A DNA stretch of 42,465 nt from a virus, in the IMG/VR virus record IMGVR_UViG_3300031974_002866, positions 1 to 42,465 of that record, one strand, 5' to 3'. Below the pieces are notes generated by a model. That model saw only the letters and a list, made by a program, of their open reading frames with translations, searched no databases and was not told the origin of the DNA. Shown here one piece after another: positions 18,101 through 24,800 of this stretch. Position numbers and translations under genes: made by a program. Positions within the stretch are counted from its first letter, which is position 1. The number at the start of each line of letters is the position of its first letter.

Positions 18101-18202
18101 TCGGAAACATTTAACTTCTACGGATCTCAAGGTGTTGGTGGAATATCAACATCTGCGATTGTAAGAAGAAGACATCCACTAAGATATAACAACTACCTCT
18201 AA
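6134..18202 (+). CDS. Giant virion/baseplate protein in the gp7 position (4022 aa)
   Basis: The gene occupies the place of T4 gene 7 (1032 aa) but is about four times longer, and I see no direct sequence likeness to T4 gp7. Residues about 136-240 form a distinct non-repetitive head domain (FLKEFFHKVKRQIVPGFEDR; LFRALYGEDVEVIKPRDYLL). Residues about 1220-1345 resemble a YHYH domain (IIGWAYDGNPIYGPYGY; LDEHNGRF; YAYF; FPYFIG). The rest is mostly beta-type repeats. There are at least twelve 'GxGY...P' units, about nine 'HGFxTGDxVxY' units, three tandem units at about 2563-2900, and a phage 'LLVFVNDVLQVPGKGY' motif near 3536. It is probably a long baseplate arm or peripheral spike. There are no catalytic residues I can defend. 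The frame is intact over 12 kb with only three bases to gp6, so it is translated with the baseplate genes. Confidence 0.92.
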   Translation: MIETRIKISTIVANQLPAFVREEFPLVSEFLSQYYLSLEGQGSTLDILQNIDQYVKVDNLTNIVDSTTLGADVSFIDDVITVQSTYGFPKSYGLIQIGSEIITYTGITATTFTGCIRGFSGVTSYQSSNAPDELTFKESEIAEHTSGSTVTNLSVLFLKEFFHKVKRQIVPGFEDRELYSGIDQRIFIKQSNDFYTSKGTDQSFEILFRALYGEDVEVIKPRDYLLTPSNAEYRVSRDLVVEALEGNPEDLLNRTLFQDETDEFPGASGSINNVQRIERDNKTYYVISLDYDYDRDISVTGSIFGEFSVHPTTKVVTSVSSGSTVLDVDSTVGFPSSGTLIVEYSDGSSITIEYTSKSLTQFYGCSGITRDIGSEQVLRVDAFAYGYLGFNTDETVKVRITGVISDIDVYEYTYYYEPGDIIENKHPGIGLTSVIGNNWFFNIATSYDISAITVQDLVNFKYKVTTFDEHGFSIGDNANLIKTDGTSVKTEIVSILNPYSFIIANQGQIQTQNVIRIQRLVSKVESNNYPGADIYSTNVQNVYSDRESVYVASPSIPNYLNEPLTVNNRSVKFSGTVSGEELTVTNHGFYTGDSVTYRPISSTNTLNISEGIYFVERVNEDTIKLSRSRANINNRLYLTLEGTVTDNIFEYTDLAYQELEPQKIIRKISDPVTDTNDHTTVPGTTGILVNGVEILNYKSSDAVFYGPIQTVDVTNGGEKYDVINPPVLQANGSVGTGLSAYCEVEGSLERIEVIDGGFDYVETPVVNITGGNGGGAVARPVLKTVTHSVDFNSTVSGSSVNLTNDTIAFSSYHKFRDGELIIYQTNGQTSVGGMTTGAQYYVSVQDEYTVKVHKTYTDAIDVTNAVNLTSYGVGNHTFRCANSKKIISAISVVSSGNGYSNRKTTTTSAGINTSLNTITLKSHGYRSGELISYTSGTTAIGGLSNENYYVTKVDDNTIRLSQVGVGSTAANFYFANDQYVELTSTGSGVQSFNYPPISVSVKGKIGVSTVAGQNFGAQLQPVFRGAIKSVYVEDGGVGYGSSEILNYNKQPEFTLNSGSGAQLKAIVSNGKITQVLVLNTGSGYNSPPDIEVNGSGNGAILVPVISSGTITEVKVISGGFNYLEKDTTITVISSGKNAAFAFTPKVWNINIFERILNNNQISDDDGVIVDGNNSSYGLQYSHLYSPRKLRRTILGSKVVNGSLSFVPDLQVQNGREILSNTHSPIIGWAYDGNPIYGPYGYTLRTGGSPRLLKSGYILSLDSDRPNPLDSSGNAIYPDGFFINDYVYDGSGDLDEHNGRFCKTPEFPNGVYAYFTTINTNSVESGGAFKNYRKPEFPYFIGDKFKSTPISYNFESGSNQDDIDLNDTTLSRNITPYGPLNPNTKYDFILDSNQIQKQNTLVKSVSRGTIQGIGINSGGINYKVGDRLEFDNEGTKGFGASAVVSSVLGKQIYSVDISKTEIPSVEFYPYGGIDYLVGFATSPHDLKTRDIITLSGISTTDNLTNKFFTVGIGTAGFTLSSDVDTSSVTGIITYFNVSGNLSFPNIRENDILGIGTEKIRVLNVDTVSSRLRVERAYDGTYGIAHTGSSIINENPRKFIIDGRNLDISQVYDYSRELHFKPSETVGLGTTGGVGITSTLSFANPGAGITQISVPTKSLYIPSHRLTTGDELIYFNYGGDSIGVSTDGIETFAFENGQTLYAARISDDLVGIATTKVGLGSTGSFVGINSSVFVDTLYFVGVGTGENHSLKTVPANILSGTVNRNSATVSTSSTHGLQYQDTVSLNVFAGISTTLSVRYNDYHRKLVIDSRDFVSGDVDIIDNSITLLNHNLTTGQKVIHTATTPAAGLIDNEIYYVYVVSKDKVKLCQTVTDSLEQNPKVVDITGTSSGTISQVNPPLILERNKTLIFDLSHSSLSFTNNSIAYSAFDFGIFSDKGLKNQFYSSTDTKDFEVIKSGTVGIDTNAKLTIKASDSLPETLYYGAVPINLELNNNSKKGIKSDTQNVKNNNELILTNSVLTSTFTVSGIGSTTFSFSILGSPSEDQYLPADGNLFYTTDSQYAYGPIAEVELKSNGRNYEILPSVSRVISGTGTDAVLYPQSSTIGKVISLDIQDIGFDYSADKTLRPEVQLPQILSIDPYSKFDTIGISSIGVNYSLAPDLVVVDGLSKKVITDIELDYELGDSFVTIVKNTSSLNEVTPTIIPINNTNGVSITNVQFNTTSKDVTVSLGSSYSALADFPFAVGDSVLIENVSVGIGSTAKGYNSSRYNYSLFTLTQTDPNIGGANASVTYNLTEYLASGEYPGTFDSINSVGRVIPSKHFPIFDISLEQNKFYKGEIVSSPSASGVVNSWNEKTGNLKVSTIQKFNIGENITASSSKSIGRITAISLFNSFYNIGSSSVVKKGWQTESGFLNSSLQRLHDNDYYQYFSYAIKSKVEYEDWNNAVSSLNHAAGFKKFSDLIVESEDTTAGISTDQNLGTFDAISDLVSEIDLNCVNDFDLARELTVNIDSEIASNEIVFNSRTLQDYLESVGNRVLSIDDISTQFNSNPRPERYNSIDLFLLDDARSKKYIVFIKDKRYTDERQINLVSILHDNSNGFLNQYGRVETVGDLGSFDFNIVGTEGQLLYYPTKYALNDYNLSYVAYRIEDSIAGTDSRDFGDTAKVYSTTQTLASGTSTASTIVSIASTYRSSKILVQYAAVDNSYFEYDELTVIHDGTNVDLLEYGQLSTDILTPFASSGLGTYSAYISGSNINIDITPNAALGVDYNANTIIISIADTSSVGVGTFGMSDAKLDSTITSIASSTSPVSTKVAEYSSDPYSCAYYVVSVEDTTNSQYQVSEIIVANDSSDVLITEFGNLETGSSIGTFDASASGGNIELTFTPIANADIEVRVFQNALGLIDPKNTNTIIDLNNASVFAGYGDYTGTDADVKRQFNLTHNQLPIFERYFVGSASTVVDVSNNKVFIPNHYFVTGEELTYKHAGAGTTQAITIASTNIPGIGITDKLPSTVYAIKVDEVSIKFAGSAEDALKVVPTELDITSVGIGTSHSLTSKKQNSRVLVSIDNVIQSPVVSTAITTTLSTDLPITDNTLTLSGITSFFGGDLIKINNEIMRVDAVGIGSTNVLRVRRPWMGTGIGTHPSGALVTKIDGDYNIVDNTINFISAPYGPVPLSTTTASPDEVDYTGIATYSTFSGRSFLRSGVPNTDIEPYTNNYVLDDVSSQFTGFTTSFNLTSENSNVTGFSTDNAIILVNQIFQGPERDTFPVRVDGDYTLEESVGITSINFTGSISSTAYDINTANVPLGGVIVSVGSTEGFGYQPLVAAGGTAVVSGLGTISSISIGNSGSGYRAGIQTVVNVGVATSSTGIPNIEFIGTAAISGGHIVSVAITNPGTGYTSTNPPIVIFDDPLSYSNIPLVYSSSSVSGVGTQATADIVVGQGSSVIEFTIRNAGYGYGQGEILTFDIGGTAGIPTDTSLTFDEFQVSIESTYSDSFSGWSIGNLLVLDNIDYLFDGTKTSFPIKINGIQKTIRSAVGSLIDVQETLLVFVNDVLQVPGKGYTFAGGSYITFTEAPKVGDTTKILFYQGTSSVDVIDVDVLETIKKGDTVTLNDDDYFYQEDERLVYTINSTDTIDTNLYNGPGVTANESYERPVKWCRQTEDKFVNGEYVAKDRPIYEPLIYPTSTIIQPVGIGSTIVYVESVKTFFDSEKENYADSDEIALISQDSLVSAAATAIISDFGEVSSISITDGGQGYSTPPQVTVSNPVGLGTTQRAQLTASISINGEVSAVTVVSPGTGYTTSNPPQVLIEHPNVAYEANSSQSYVGDFGSIVGFGTTTIGVQNQIIFDLYIPENSYLRDTTIVSSATTVSGLTYGDYFVIKDSNVGSATTFITSLRNTGEVIGIGTQFVDNVYQVANSLIVETNIVGIGSTYVTRVFANIDQFNSESFSSDAITFDSTTYTFDSTVGSYTVYSGGISTSSYFGSYTWGKITLTSEIQSETFNFYGSQGVGGISTSAIVRRRHPLRYNNYL
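13820..14830 (+). repeat. Three tandem divergent protein units inside the giant gene
   Basis: Residues about 2563-2646, 2680-2785 and 2815-2900 of the giant protein share one layout: a strand like KxIVxI or YYVVSVED, then an LxxIxxD strand, then 'LxEYGxLxT', then 'GTFDA' or 'GSFDF', then an 'NIDITPNA'-like strand. The DNA copies are well diverged, so the tandem array is old. It is seen by eye at the protein level only. Confidence 0.6.
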
Positions 18203-18208
18203 TAAATA
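18201..18208 (+). promoter_or_regulatory. T4-type late promoter
   Basis: AATAAATA starts inside the TAA stop of the giant gene (18200-18202) and ends 17 bases before the next ATG. It would uncouple the LamG protein from the 14-kb transcript upstream. Confidence 0.55.
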
Positions 18209-18224
18209 TTTAAAAAATTTCAAA

Positions 18225-20249
18225 ATGTCTAAGTTAGGGATAAGTACTGGAACAGTACCAAATGATGGAACAGGTGATAGTCTGTTATCTGGTGCAGTAA
18301 AAATTAATAGCAACTTTGACGAAATTTATAGTTATTTCGGTGATGGTAATGATTTAAGTTTTAGTGAAAGCACTTGGCAAACTACTTTATCTGGAATTAA
18401 TACATTATCAAATGTTGGTGTTGGAACTACAAATCCAAGATTTGCATTAGAAGTTGGTTATGTAGGTGCTTCAGGAACTTCATTGTGGGTAAATGGTGAT
18501 GCAAGAGTTACTGGAATACTCACAGTAGGACCAGCATCAGTTACCATTGATGGAGTTAATAATAAAATTACAGTTGGTTCTGGAGTAACCATCGATGGTT
18601 CTACAGGTATCATTAGTGCAACTTCTATTGTTCTTGATGGAACCCCAATATCTGGAGCAGGAGTAACTTATATTACTGCTGGCAGCGGTGTTTCTGTAGA
18701 CCAGAATACTGGAAACGTAACAATCACTGCAACTGGAGGTGTAGGATCGGGCGTAACTTATATTACTGCTGGTGAGGGTGTTTCTGTAGACCAGAATACT
18801 GGAAACGTAACAATCACTGCAACTGGTATTGCACAGACAGCAAATATTAATGCAGATATAATAACTGTTACTGGTGTTTCTACATTCAGTTCGGATGTAT
18901 TAATTGGCAGAAATGTAGACGTTACTGGAGTTTCTACTTTTAGTTCAAATGTCTCAATTGGTGGAAGTGCAATTGTCACTGGAGTTTCTACTTTCAGTTC
19001 AGACGTATCAATTGGCGGAACTGTCAGTGTTGATGGTGCGGTAAAACTTGCAGGTATTAATACCACTATTATAGGAACTGCAGGAACTACTGGTGAAATT
19101 AAACAGATTGGTGGAGCACCATTTTATTATGATGGAACTGCTTGGAGAGAGTTTTATCTGATTGATGCCGTACAGGTTACAAATACACCTGATACTGATT
19201 GGGATAATACAATTCTGAGAATGACATTTAATGATGCAGGTGATTTTGATGACCTTAGATTTGGAGCAAGTCCTACTACAAGAGGAACACCTACAAACGT
19301 AACATCTCCAGTAAAAGTTGGAACAAGAGCTTTAAGATTGCGTGACAACTTAGATTCTCTACAGTATTCATATAGATCAGAATATGATTTTACTGGTGAG
19401 TGGACTATTGAATTTTGGGTGAATTTTGATAGTATTACTACTGACCCTCTTGGTTCAGGAACTGATGCGATTATTTCTGTTGTAGATCGTAGTGGTCTTT
19501 ACAATACTAATGCTTTGTGTCTTGGTACAAGAGCATATGCATCCAATCCAACTGCCAAATTTTATTTTTATTGGTATAATGATAACCTTAATCCACAGAA
19601 AGAGTATAATATTTCTGACCTACTTGATACATCAGACTTTATTAATCAATGGCACCATATTGCGTTAGTAAGGCAACCACTTACTGGAACACTTCATTTT
19701 TATATTGATGGTGTGGAATCTTCCGTAACTTCTCCTAGCACTTTTGTCGATAATAATATTGTTCAAGATAGTAATAATGACTTATATCTTGGTATTTTTG
19801 ATGGATCTGCTGATAATAGATATTTTGACGGATTCCTTGATGACTTAAGAATTTCTACAACCGCAAGATATGTATCTGTTGGAATAGCAACAACAGCAAC
19901 ATTTACTCCACCAACTACCGAATTACCAATTACTGGAGACACAACCGTTGTTGTAACTCCACCAACAAATAAAGTTGGTGAAATTGGTCTTGGCACTTCA
20001 CCATCTTGGACAGGAACAACAGGTGTTACTGCTTCTCAACAATCAAGCGGCAATTATCGACTAACATTTACATCATCATTCTCAAATGCCAATGATTATT
20101 TTGTTATGGCAAATGGAATGGATCAGGGTTTTGCTTCATATGTTGGTATCGCAAGATCTACAACTCATATCGATTTCTCAATAAATAAAGAGAGCGATGA
20201 TACTGCGGTAGATACTGGTTCTCTTGCAGTTCAGGTATTACTTCACTAA
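18225..20249 (+). CDS. Fibre-like virion protein with a LamG/concanavalin-like lectin domain
   Basis: The 674-aa product begins with the cyanophage fibre head 'GISTGTVPNDGTGDSL...GAVKINSNFDEIY'. Two nearly identical 30-residue units (about 147-206) and three tandem 18-residue 'VTGVSTFSS' units (about 215-268) form a repetitive shaft. Residues about 325-550 match a LamG-type jelly roll: LRMTFNDAGDFDDLRFG, TIEFWVNF, WHHIALVRQ, LHFYIDGV and FDGFLDDLRI in family order. Such domains bind sugars, so host-surface polysaccharide is the likely ligand. Lying between the gp7-position gene and gp8, it is probably attached to the baseplate, perhaps in place of T4 gp9-gp12. Its late promoter is its own. 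Confidence 0.85.
   Translation: MSKLGISTGTVPNDGTGDSLLSGAVKINSNFDEIYSYFGDGNDLSFSESTWQTTLSGINTLSNVGVGTTNPRFALEVGYVGASGTSLWVNGDARVTGILTVGPASVTIDGVNNKITVGSGVTIDGSTGIISATSIVLDGTPISGAGVTYITAGSGVSVDQNTGNVTITATGGVGSGVTYITAGEGVSVDQNTGNVTITATGIAQTANINADIITVTGVSTFSSDVLIGRNVDVTGVSTFSSNVSIGGSAIVTGVSTFSSDVSIGGTVSVDGAVKLAGINTTIIGTAGTTGEIKQIGGAPFYYDGTAWREFYLIDAVQVTNTPDTDWDNTILRMTFNDAGDFDDLRFGASPTTRGTPTNVTSPVKVGTRALRLRDNLDSLQYSYRSEYDFTGEWTIEFWVNFDSITTDPLGSGTDAIISVVDRSGLYNTNALCLGTRAYASNPTAKFYFYWYNDNLNPQKEYNISDLLDTSDFINQWHHIALVRQPLTGTLHFYIDGVESSVTSPSTFVDNNIVQDSNNDLYLGIFDGSADNRYFDGFLDDLRISTTARYVSVGIATTATFTPPTTELPITGDTTVVVTPPTNKVGEIGLGTSPSWTGTTGVTASQQSSGNYRLTFTSSFSNANDYFVMANGMDQGFASYVGIARSTTHIDFSINKESDDTAVDTGSLAVQVLLH
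18663..18826 (+). repeat. Direct repeat, two copies of a 74-base unit at 90-base spacing
   Basis: Copies at 18663-18736 and 18753-18826 differ only around one GGCAGCGGT/GGTGAGGGT stretch. The 90-base offset keeps the frame and duplicates 30 residues (VTYITAGxGVSVDQNTGNVT). The near-identity points to a recent duplication. Confidence 0.85.
18867..19028 (+). repeat. Tandem repeat, three 54-base units
   Basis: Units start at 18867, 18921 and 18975, each encoding 18 residues that begin VTGVSTFSS and end with an 'IGGxxxV'-like strand. They form part of the fibre shaft before the LamG domain. Copy number could change in frame by slippage or recombination. Confidence 0.8.
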
Positions 20250-20255
20250 TAAATA
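20248..20255 (+). promoter_or_regulatory. T4-type late promoter of gp8
   Basis: AATAAATA is embedded in the TAA stop of the LamG gene (20247-20249) and ends 22 bases before the gp8 ATG. It would drive gp8 and the DUF4815-type gene behind it. Confidence 0.55.
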
Positions 20256-20276
20256 AGAAAAAAAGTCCTATAAAAA

Positions 20277-21830
20277 ATGGCAGCCATAATTACTGACCAA
20301 CTTCGCATTTTAAATGCTAAGAACTTTGTAGCAGCGGCGACTTCATCTGCAAATGCATACTATTCATTTGTTGGTTTACCAAACGCTACAGATTATTCAT
20401 CCACTTGGGATCAAACACCTCCTGCACCAAAGGATTCCTTTGAGCAGGAGAATGATTATTGGGACACAATGATCGCACTGAAAAAAATTAGTGAGAGTGA
20501 TGTTCGCCAAGTAGTTAAAAAAACTACTTGGATTTCAGGAACAACTTATGACATGTATCGTCATGACATTAGTAGAACCAATACATCAAAACCTTCTGGA
20601 GCAACAAGTTTATATTCTGCAAATTATTATGTTGTAAACGAAGATTATAAAGTTTATATTTGCCTTCAAAATGGAACTGACCCAGAAAACCCAACTGGAA
20701 GACCATCTTTAGACCAACCAACATTTACAGATCTTGAACCAAGAACTGCTGGTGATAGTGGCGACGGATATATTTGGAAATATCTTTATACAATCAAACC
20801 AAGTGATTTGGTAAAATTTGATTCTACAAACTTTATGCCTGTTCCTAAAGAATGGGAATCAAATTCTACAGATGCATCTGTTAGAAATAATGCTGCGTCA
20901 AGTGGTCAATTAAAAATTGTAACCATCACTAATAGAGGTGCTGGTATTGGAACTGCAAATAGAACTTATACAAATGTCCCCATCAAGGGAGATGGTTCTG
21001 GTGCAGAAGCAACTATTGTTGTCAATAATGACTCTAAAGTTGAATCAGTAACCATTTCAAAAGGTGGTTCTGGTTATACTTATGGAACTGTAGACCTTGT
21101 TTCTGGTAGCGTTCCTACTGGAACAACAACACCAGTGTTTAATGTTATTATTCCACCTCAAGGTGGTCATGGAGCAGATATTTACAGAGAACTTGGTGCT
21201 TATAATGTTCTGGTTTATTCCAGAATTGAAAATGATACAGAAAATCCCGATTTTATTACTGGAAATCAAATTGCTAGGGTTGGAATTGTAGAAAACCCTG
21301 AGGCATTTAACTCTTCGGTAACTTTATCATTAGATAAAGCAAGTGCATCTTATGCATTGAAGTTAGTTGGTGCTGGTTATAGTACTGCTACATTTACCGC
21401 AGACGAACAGATTACACAAACTATTGGGGTAGGATCAACTTCTGTTGGTAGAGTTATTTCTTATGACCAGAATACAGGAGTTCTTAAATATTGGCAAGAT
21501 AAGAGTCTTGTAGGATTTAACACTGATGGATCTTTAAAAACAGACCCAACATATGGGTATAACTTGAATACATTTACTGCATCACCAGCAACTGGAGGTT
21601 CTGTAAATATTGTCGGTGGAAGTGTCACTTTAGGTATTGATACTAACTTTACTGGTCTCTCTACCACAATAAATAATAGGACATATTACCTCGGAAATTC
21701 TTTTACCAACGGTGTTGCTAATCCAGAAGTTAAAAAATATTCTGGAAACATAATATATGTTGATAATAGACCTTCCATCACAAGGTCAATAAATCAAAAA
21801 GAAGATATCAAAGTCATTTTGCAATTCTAA
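20277..21830 (+). CDS. 8: gp8-like baseplate wedge protein
   Basis: gp8 is a wedge subunit that binds gp6/gp7 arms and gp10 in the T4 baseplate. The product is 517 aa, longer than T4 gp8 (334 aa). The family N-terminus is clear (AAIITDQLRILNAKNFV; YYSFVG; WDTMIALKKI; YDMYRHDIS), as is the GYIWKYLYTIKPSDLVKF motif near residues 160-180. Residues about 217-285 carry two units of the 'GxGY' repeat (TNRGAGIG, SKGGSGYTYGT) that T4 gp8 lacks. The gene ends with TAA overlapping an AAGGA ribosome binding site for the next gene, six bases away. Confidence 0.93.
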   Translation: MAAIITDQLRILNAKNFVAAATSSANAYYSFVGLPNATDYSSTWDQTPPAPKDSFEQENDYWDTMIALKKISESDVRQVVKKTTWISGTTYDMYRHDISRTNTSKPSGATSLYSANYYVVNEDYKVYICLQNGTDPENPTGRPSLDQPTFTDLEPRTAGDSGDGYIWKYLYTIKPSDLVKFDSTNFMPVPKEWESNSTDASVRNNAASSGQLKIVTITNRGAGIGTANRTYTNVPIKGDGSGAEATIVVNNDSKVESVTISKGGSGYTYGTVDLVSGSVPTGTTTPVFNVIIPPQGGHGADIYRELGAYNVLVYSRIENDTENPDFITGNQIARVGIVENPEAFNSSVTLSLDKASASYALKLVGAGYSTATFTADEQITQTIGVGSTSVGRVISYDQNTGVLKYWQDKSLVGFNTDGSLKTDPTYGYNLNTFTASPATGGSVNIVGGSVTLGIDTNFTGLSTTINNRTYYLGNSFTNGVANPEVKKYSGNIIYVDNRPSITRSINQKEDIKVILQF

Positions 21831-21836
21831 GGAATC

Positions 21837-24800
21837 ATGCCCCAGGAAACTAATCTCAATACCGCTCCATATTTTGACGATTTTGATCCTCAAAATAATT
21901 ACTATAAGGTTTTATTCAAACCAGGATATCCTGTTCAGGCTAGAGAATTAACAACTCTCCAATCAATGCTTCAAGACCAAATTGAAAAATTTGGTAATCA
22001 TATTTTTAAAGAAGGCGACTCTATAACGGGTGGTGGAGTTCGTTATAACAATAATTTACCTTCAGTTATTGTTAATACGACTTTTTCTGGGATTAATGTA
22101 TCTAATTATATTAGCGATTTGAATGGTGGCACCTTAATTGGTACAGTTTCTGGGGTAAAGGCAAGAGTTAAAGCACATTTGAATGAAAGTGCGTTTCCTG
22201 GTGAACCATATACTTTATATGTAAATTATCTTTCTTCATCTGGGGACAATACAACTTTTATTGAGGGTGAAACACTAGCAATTGAGACTGGTTTCTCAAA
22301 TGATGTGGTATCTTTCCAAGATGGAGAGAATGTTTTAAATATCGTTGCAGAAAATGCACTGTCACTCGGTTCTATGGCAGTGCTGGCAGAGGGTGTTTAT
22401 TTTGTTAGAGGATATTTTATCAATATTCCAGAACAAACTATTATTCTCGAACCATATAGCAATGTTCCATCATATAGAATTGGATTAGAAGTTTTTGAAG
22501 AAGTAATTAATTCAGATATTGATCCAGATTTAAATGATAATGCAAAAGGATTTTCTAACTACACTGCTGCTGGCGCAGATAGATTAAAAGTCAGAGCATA
22601 TTTGGTCAAAAAACCACTTGATAATGAAAAGTATGAGAACTTTATTGAATTGATGGTGGTCAATAATGGCGATGTTACTGCCATAAGAAAAAATACACAA
22701 TATAATGAAATTGCAAAAGAATTTGCAAGAAGAACGTATGATGAATCAGGGGATTATTATGTAAATCCACCTTCAATCGTAGCGAAAGAAACTTTAAACG
22801 ATTTAGTAGGAAGTCAAGGCGTATTTCTTGAGGATCAAACAACTTATAATGGAAATACTCCTTCAGAAAGTTTAGGAACATATACTATCAGCCCAACTAA
22901 GGCATATGTTAGAGGTTATGAGGTAGAAACTGTCAGTCCAACATATTTGGATTTTGAAAAACCAAGAACTACCAAACTTGCAGAAAATCAGAGCATAAAT
23001 TATACAACTGGTCCAACATTTTCTCTCAATAGAGTAAGTGGTTCTCCAATTATTGGTCTTTCAACTACTTATACAGTAAGTTTGAGAGATTCTAGAATTG
23101 GCGCTTCTCCTACTACTGCTGCTGGAAAGGAAATTGGTGTTGCTAGAGTTTATGATTTTGCATTAGAGTCTGGTGCATATGATGTTACAGATTCCAACCT
23201 TAATGTTTGGGACACCGCATTATTTGATATTCAGACATATACTGAAATCACTTTAAACGAAAATATTACTTTAGACACTCCAACACATATCAAAGGAAAA
23301 GCAAGTGGAGCAACTGGTTTCCTTAAGTATGCAGCAACAAACTCTGGAATTATCACAGCATATAATATAAGAGGTTCTTTTGCACTTGGAGAGAACTTTA
23401 TCTTTGATGGAATAGAAAATAATAGAGTTTCAACAGCAGTAACTGCATATGGAACTAATGATGTAAAATCCATTTATGGTATTGTTGGTGCAGCATCTAC
23501 GTTTAATGGTGATGTTATCCAAAGTTCAAACAATGTTATTGGTCTGGTAAACATTAGCGCAGGTTCTGGTGGTATCAGTACAGTCACTAATGCAGATTTA
23601 TCAAAATACTTTGTTGGAATTGCTACTGTTGGTAACTTAGTAGCATATTCGAATCCAGGATTATCTGTTCCAACATTCTCTAAAGTAGAATCAGTATCGC
23701 AGAATTCACTTACACTGTCTAGCGTCACGTCAGTGTCTGGAATTTGTGATGGCAGCCTCCCAACTACAGATATCAATCCAAGTGACTTTAGAATTCTGTC
23801 TTCAAATTTCCAAGAAGCATTAGACAAGACATTATATACAGTTCTTCCAAAACAGAAGGTCTCTTCTGTAGATTTGACAGATTCTAACCTTACAATTAGA
23901 AAGCAGTTTGATGTCACTATTTCTTCAAACTCTACTGGAGCAGTTATCTCTGGTTCTGATGAATTGACTTTCTTGCCTTTTGATGAAGAAAGATATGTTT
24001 TGATGAGAACTGATGGTTCTACAGAAATCTTAACCGAAGATAAGTTTGTATTTACGAATGGTAGCAAGACATTAACTATTAACGGTTTAGGTACTGATAG
24101 TCCTGCAAAGTTAATTGCCACATTGAGAAAAATCAATGTAAAGTCTAAGATTAAGAATAGAAATAAAGTAAAGACAATAACCGTTACAAAATCTAAGTAT
24201 GAGAAGTCTGGTATTGGTGCAACCACAGCAAATGATGGTTTAACCTATGGACCTGGATATGGTATGAGAGTTCAGGACGAAGAAATTTGTCTGCTCGTAC
24301 CAGATGTATTCAAAATTCACGCTATTTTTGAATCTTCAGGAACATCTGATGCAACCTTACCAAAACTAACCCTCACTCAGTTATCTGGTCCCACAAATAA
24401 AACTGGTGATCTTTTAAGTGGTGACGAATTTAAAAGCGAAACAGGATCATTTGTTGGTCTGTATGTTGGTGCGGTTGATGATTTAAATATTAACTATATT
24501 GCTTTAAATAACAAAACTTTATCCGCTGGAGAAGTAATCAAGTTCAAAGAATCAGGAATAACTGCTGTTGTTTCTGTAAATGATCTTGGAGATAATGATA
24601 TTTCGGATAACTACTATCTCGATAACGGTCAAAGAGATACCTTCTATGATTACTCAAGAATAGTTAGAGTTCCAACATCAAAAGAACCAACAAGAAGATT
24701 AAAAATTGTTTATGAGTATGCTGATTTCTCAGCATCTGATACGGGCGATATAACAACTATCAATAGTTATGGAGAATTTGACTATTGCGATCTTCCTAGT

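Noticed and set aside
18663-19028. CRISPR-like array
   Set aside because: The repeats are in-frame, lack unique spacers of constant length and encode fibre-shaft strands.
20180-20186. ATAAATA-like strings inside coding regions
   Set aside because: Several occur within genes away from any start. Without the 17-27 base spacing they are not called promoters, and they show that the motif alone is not decisive in AT-rich DNA.
23474-24226. Long open frame on the minus strand (about 250 codons)
   Set aside because: It lies wholly inside the intact DUF4815-type gene, has no family resemblance and no ribosome site. It is a mirror of the codon bias of the plus-strand gene. The same holds for the other minus-strand frames in the window.
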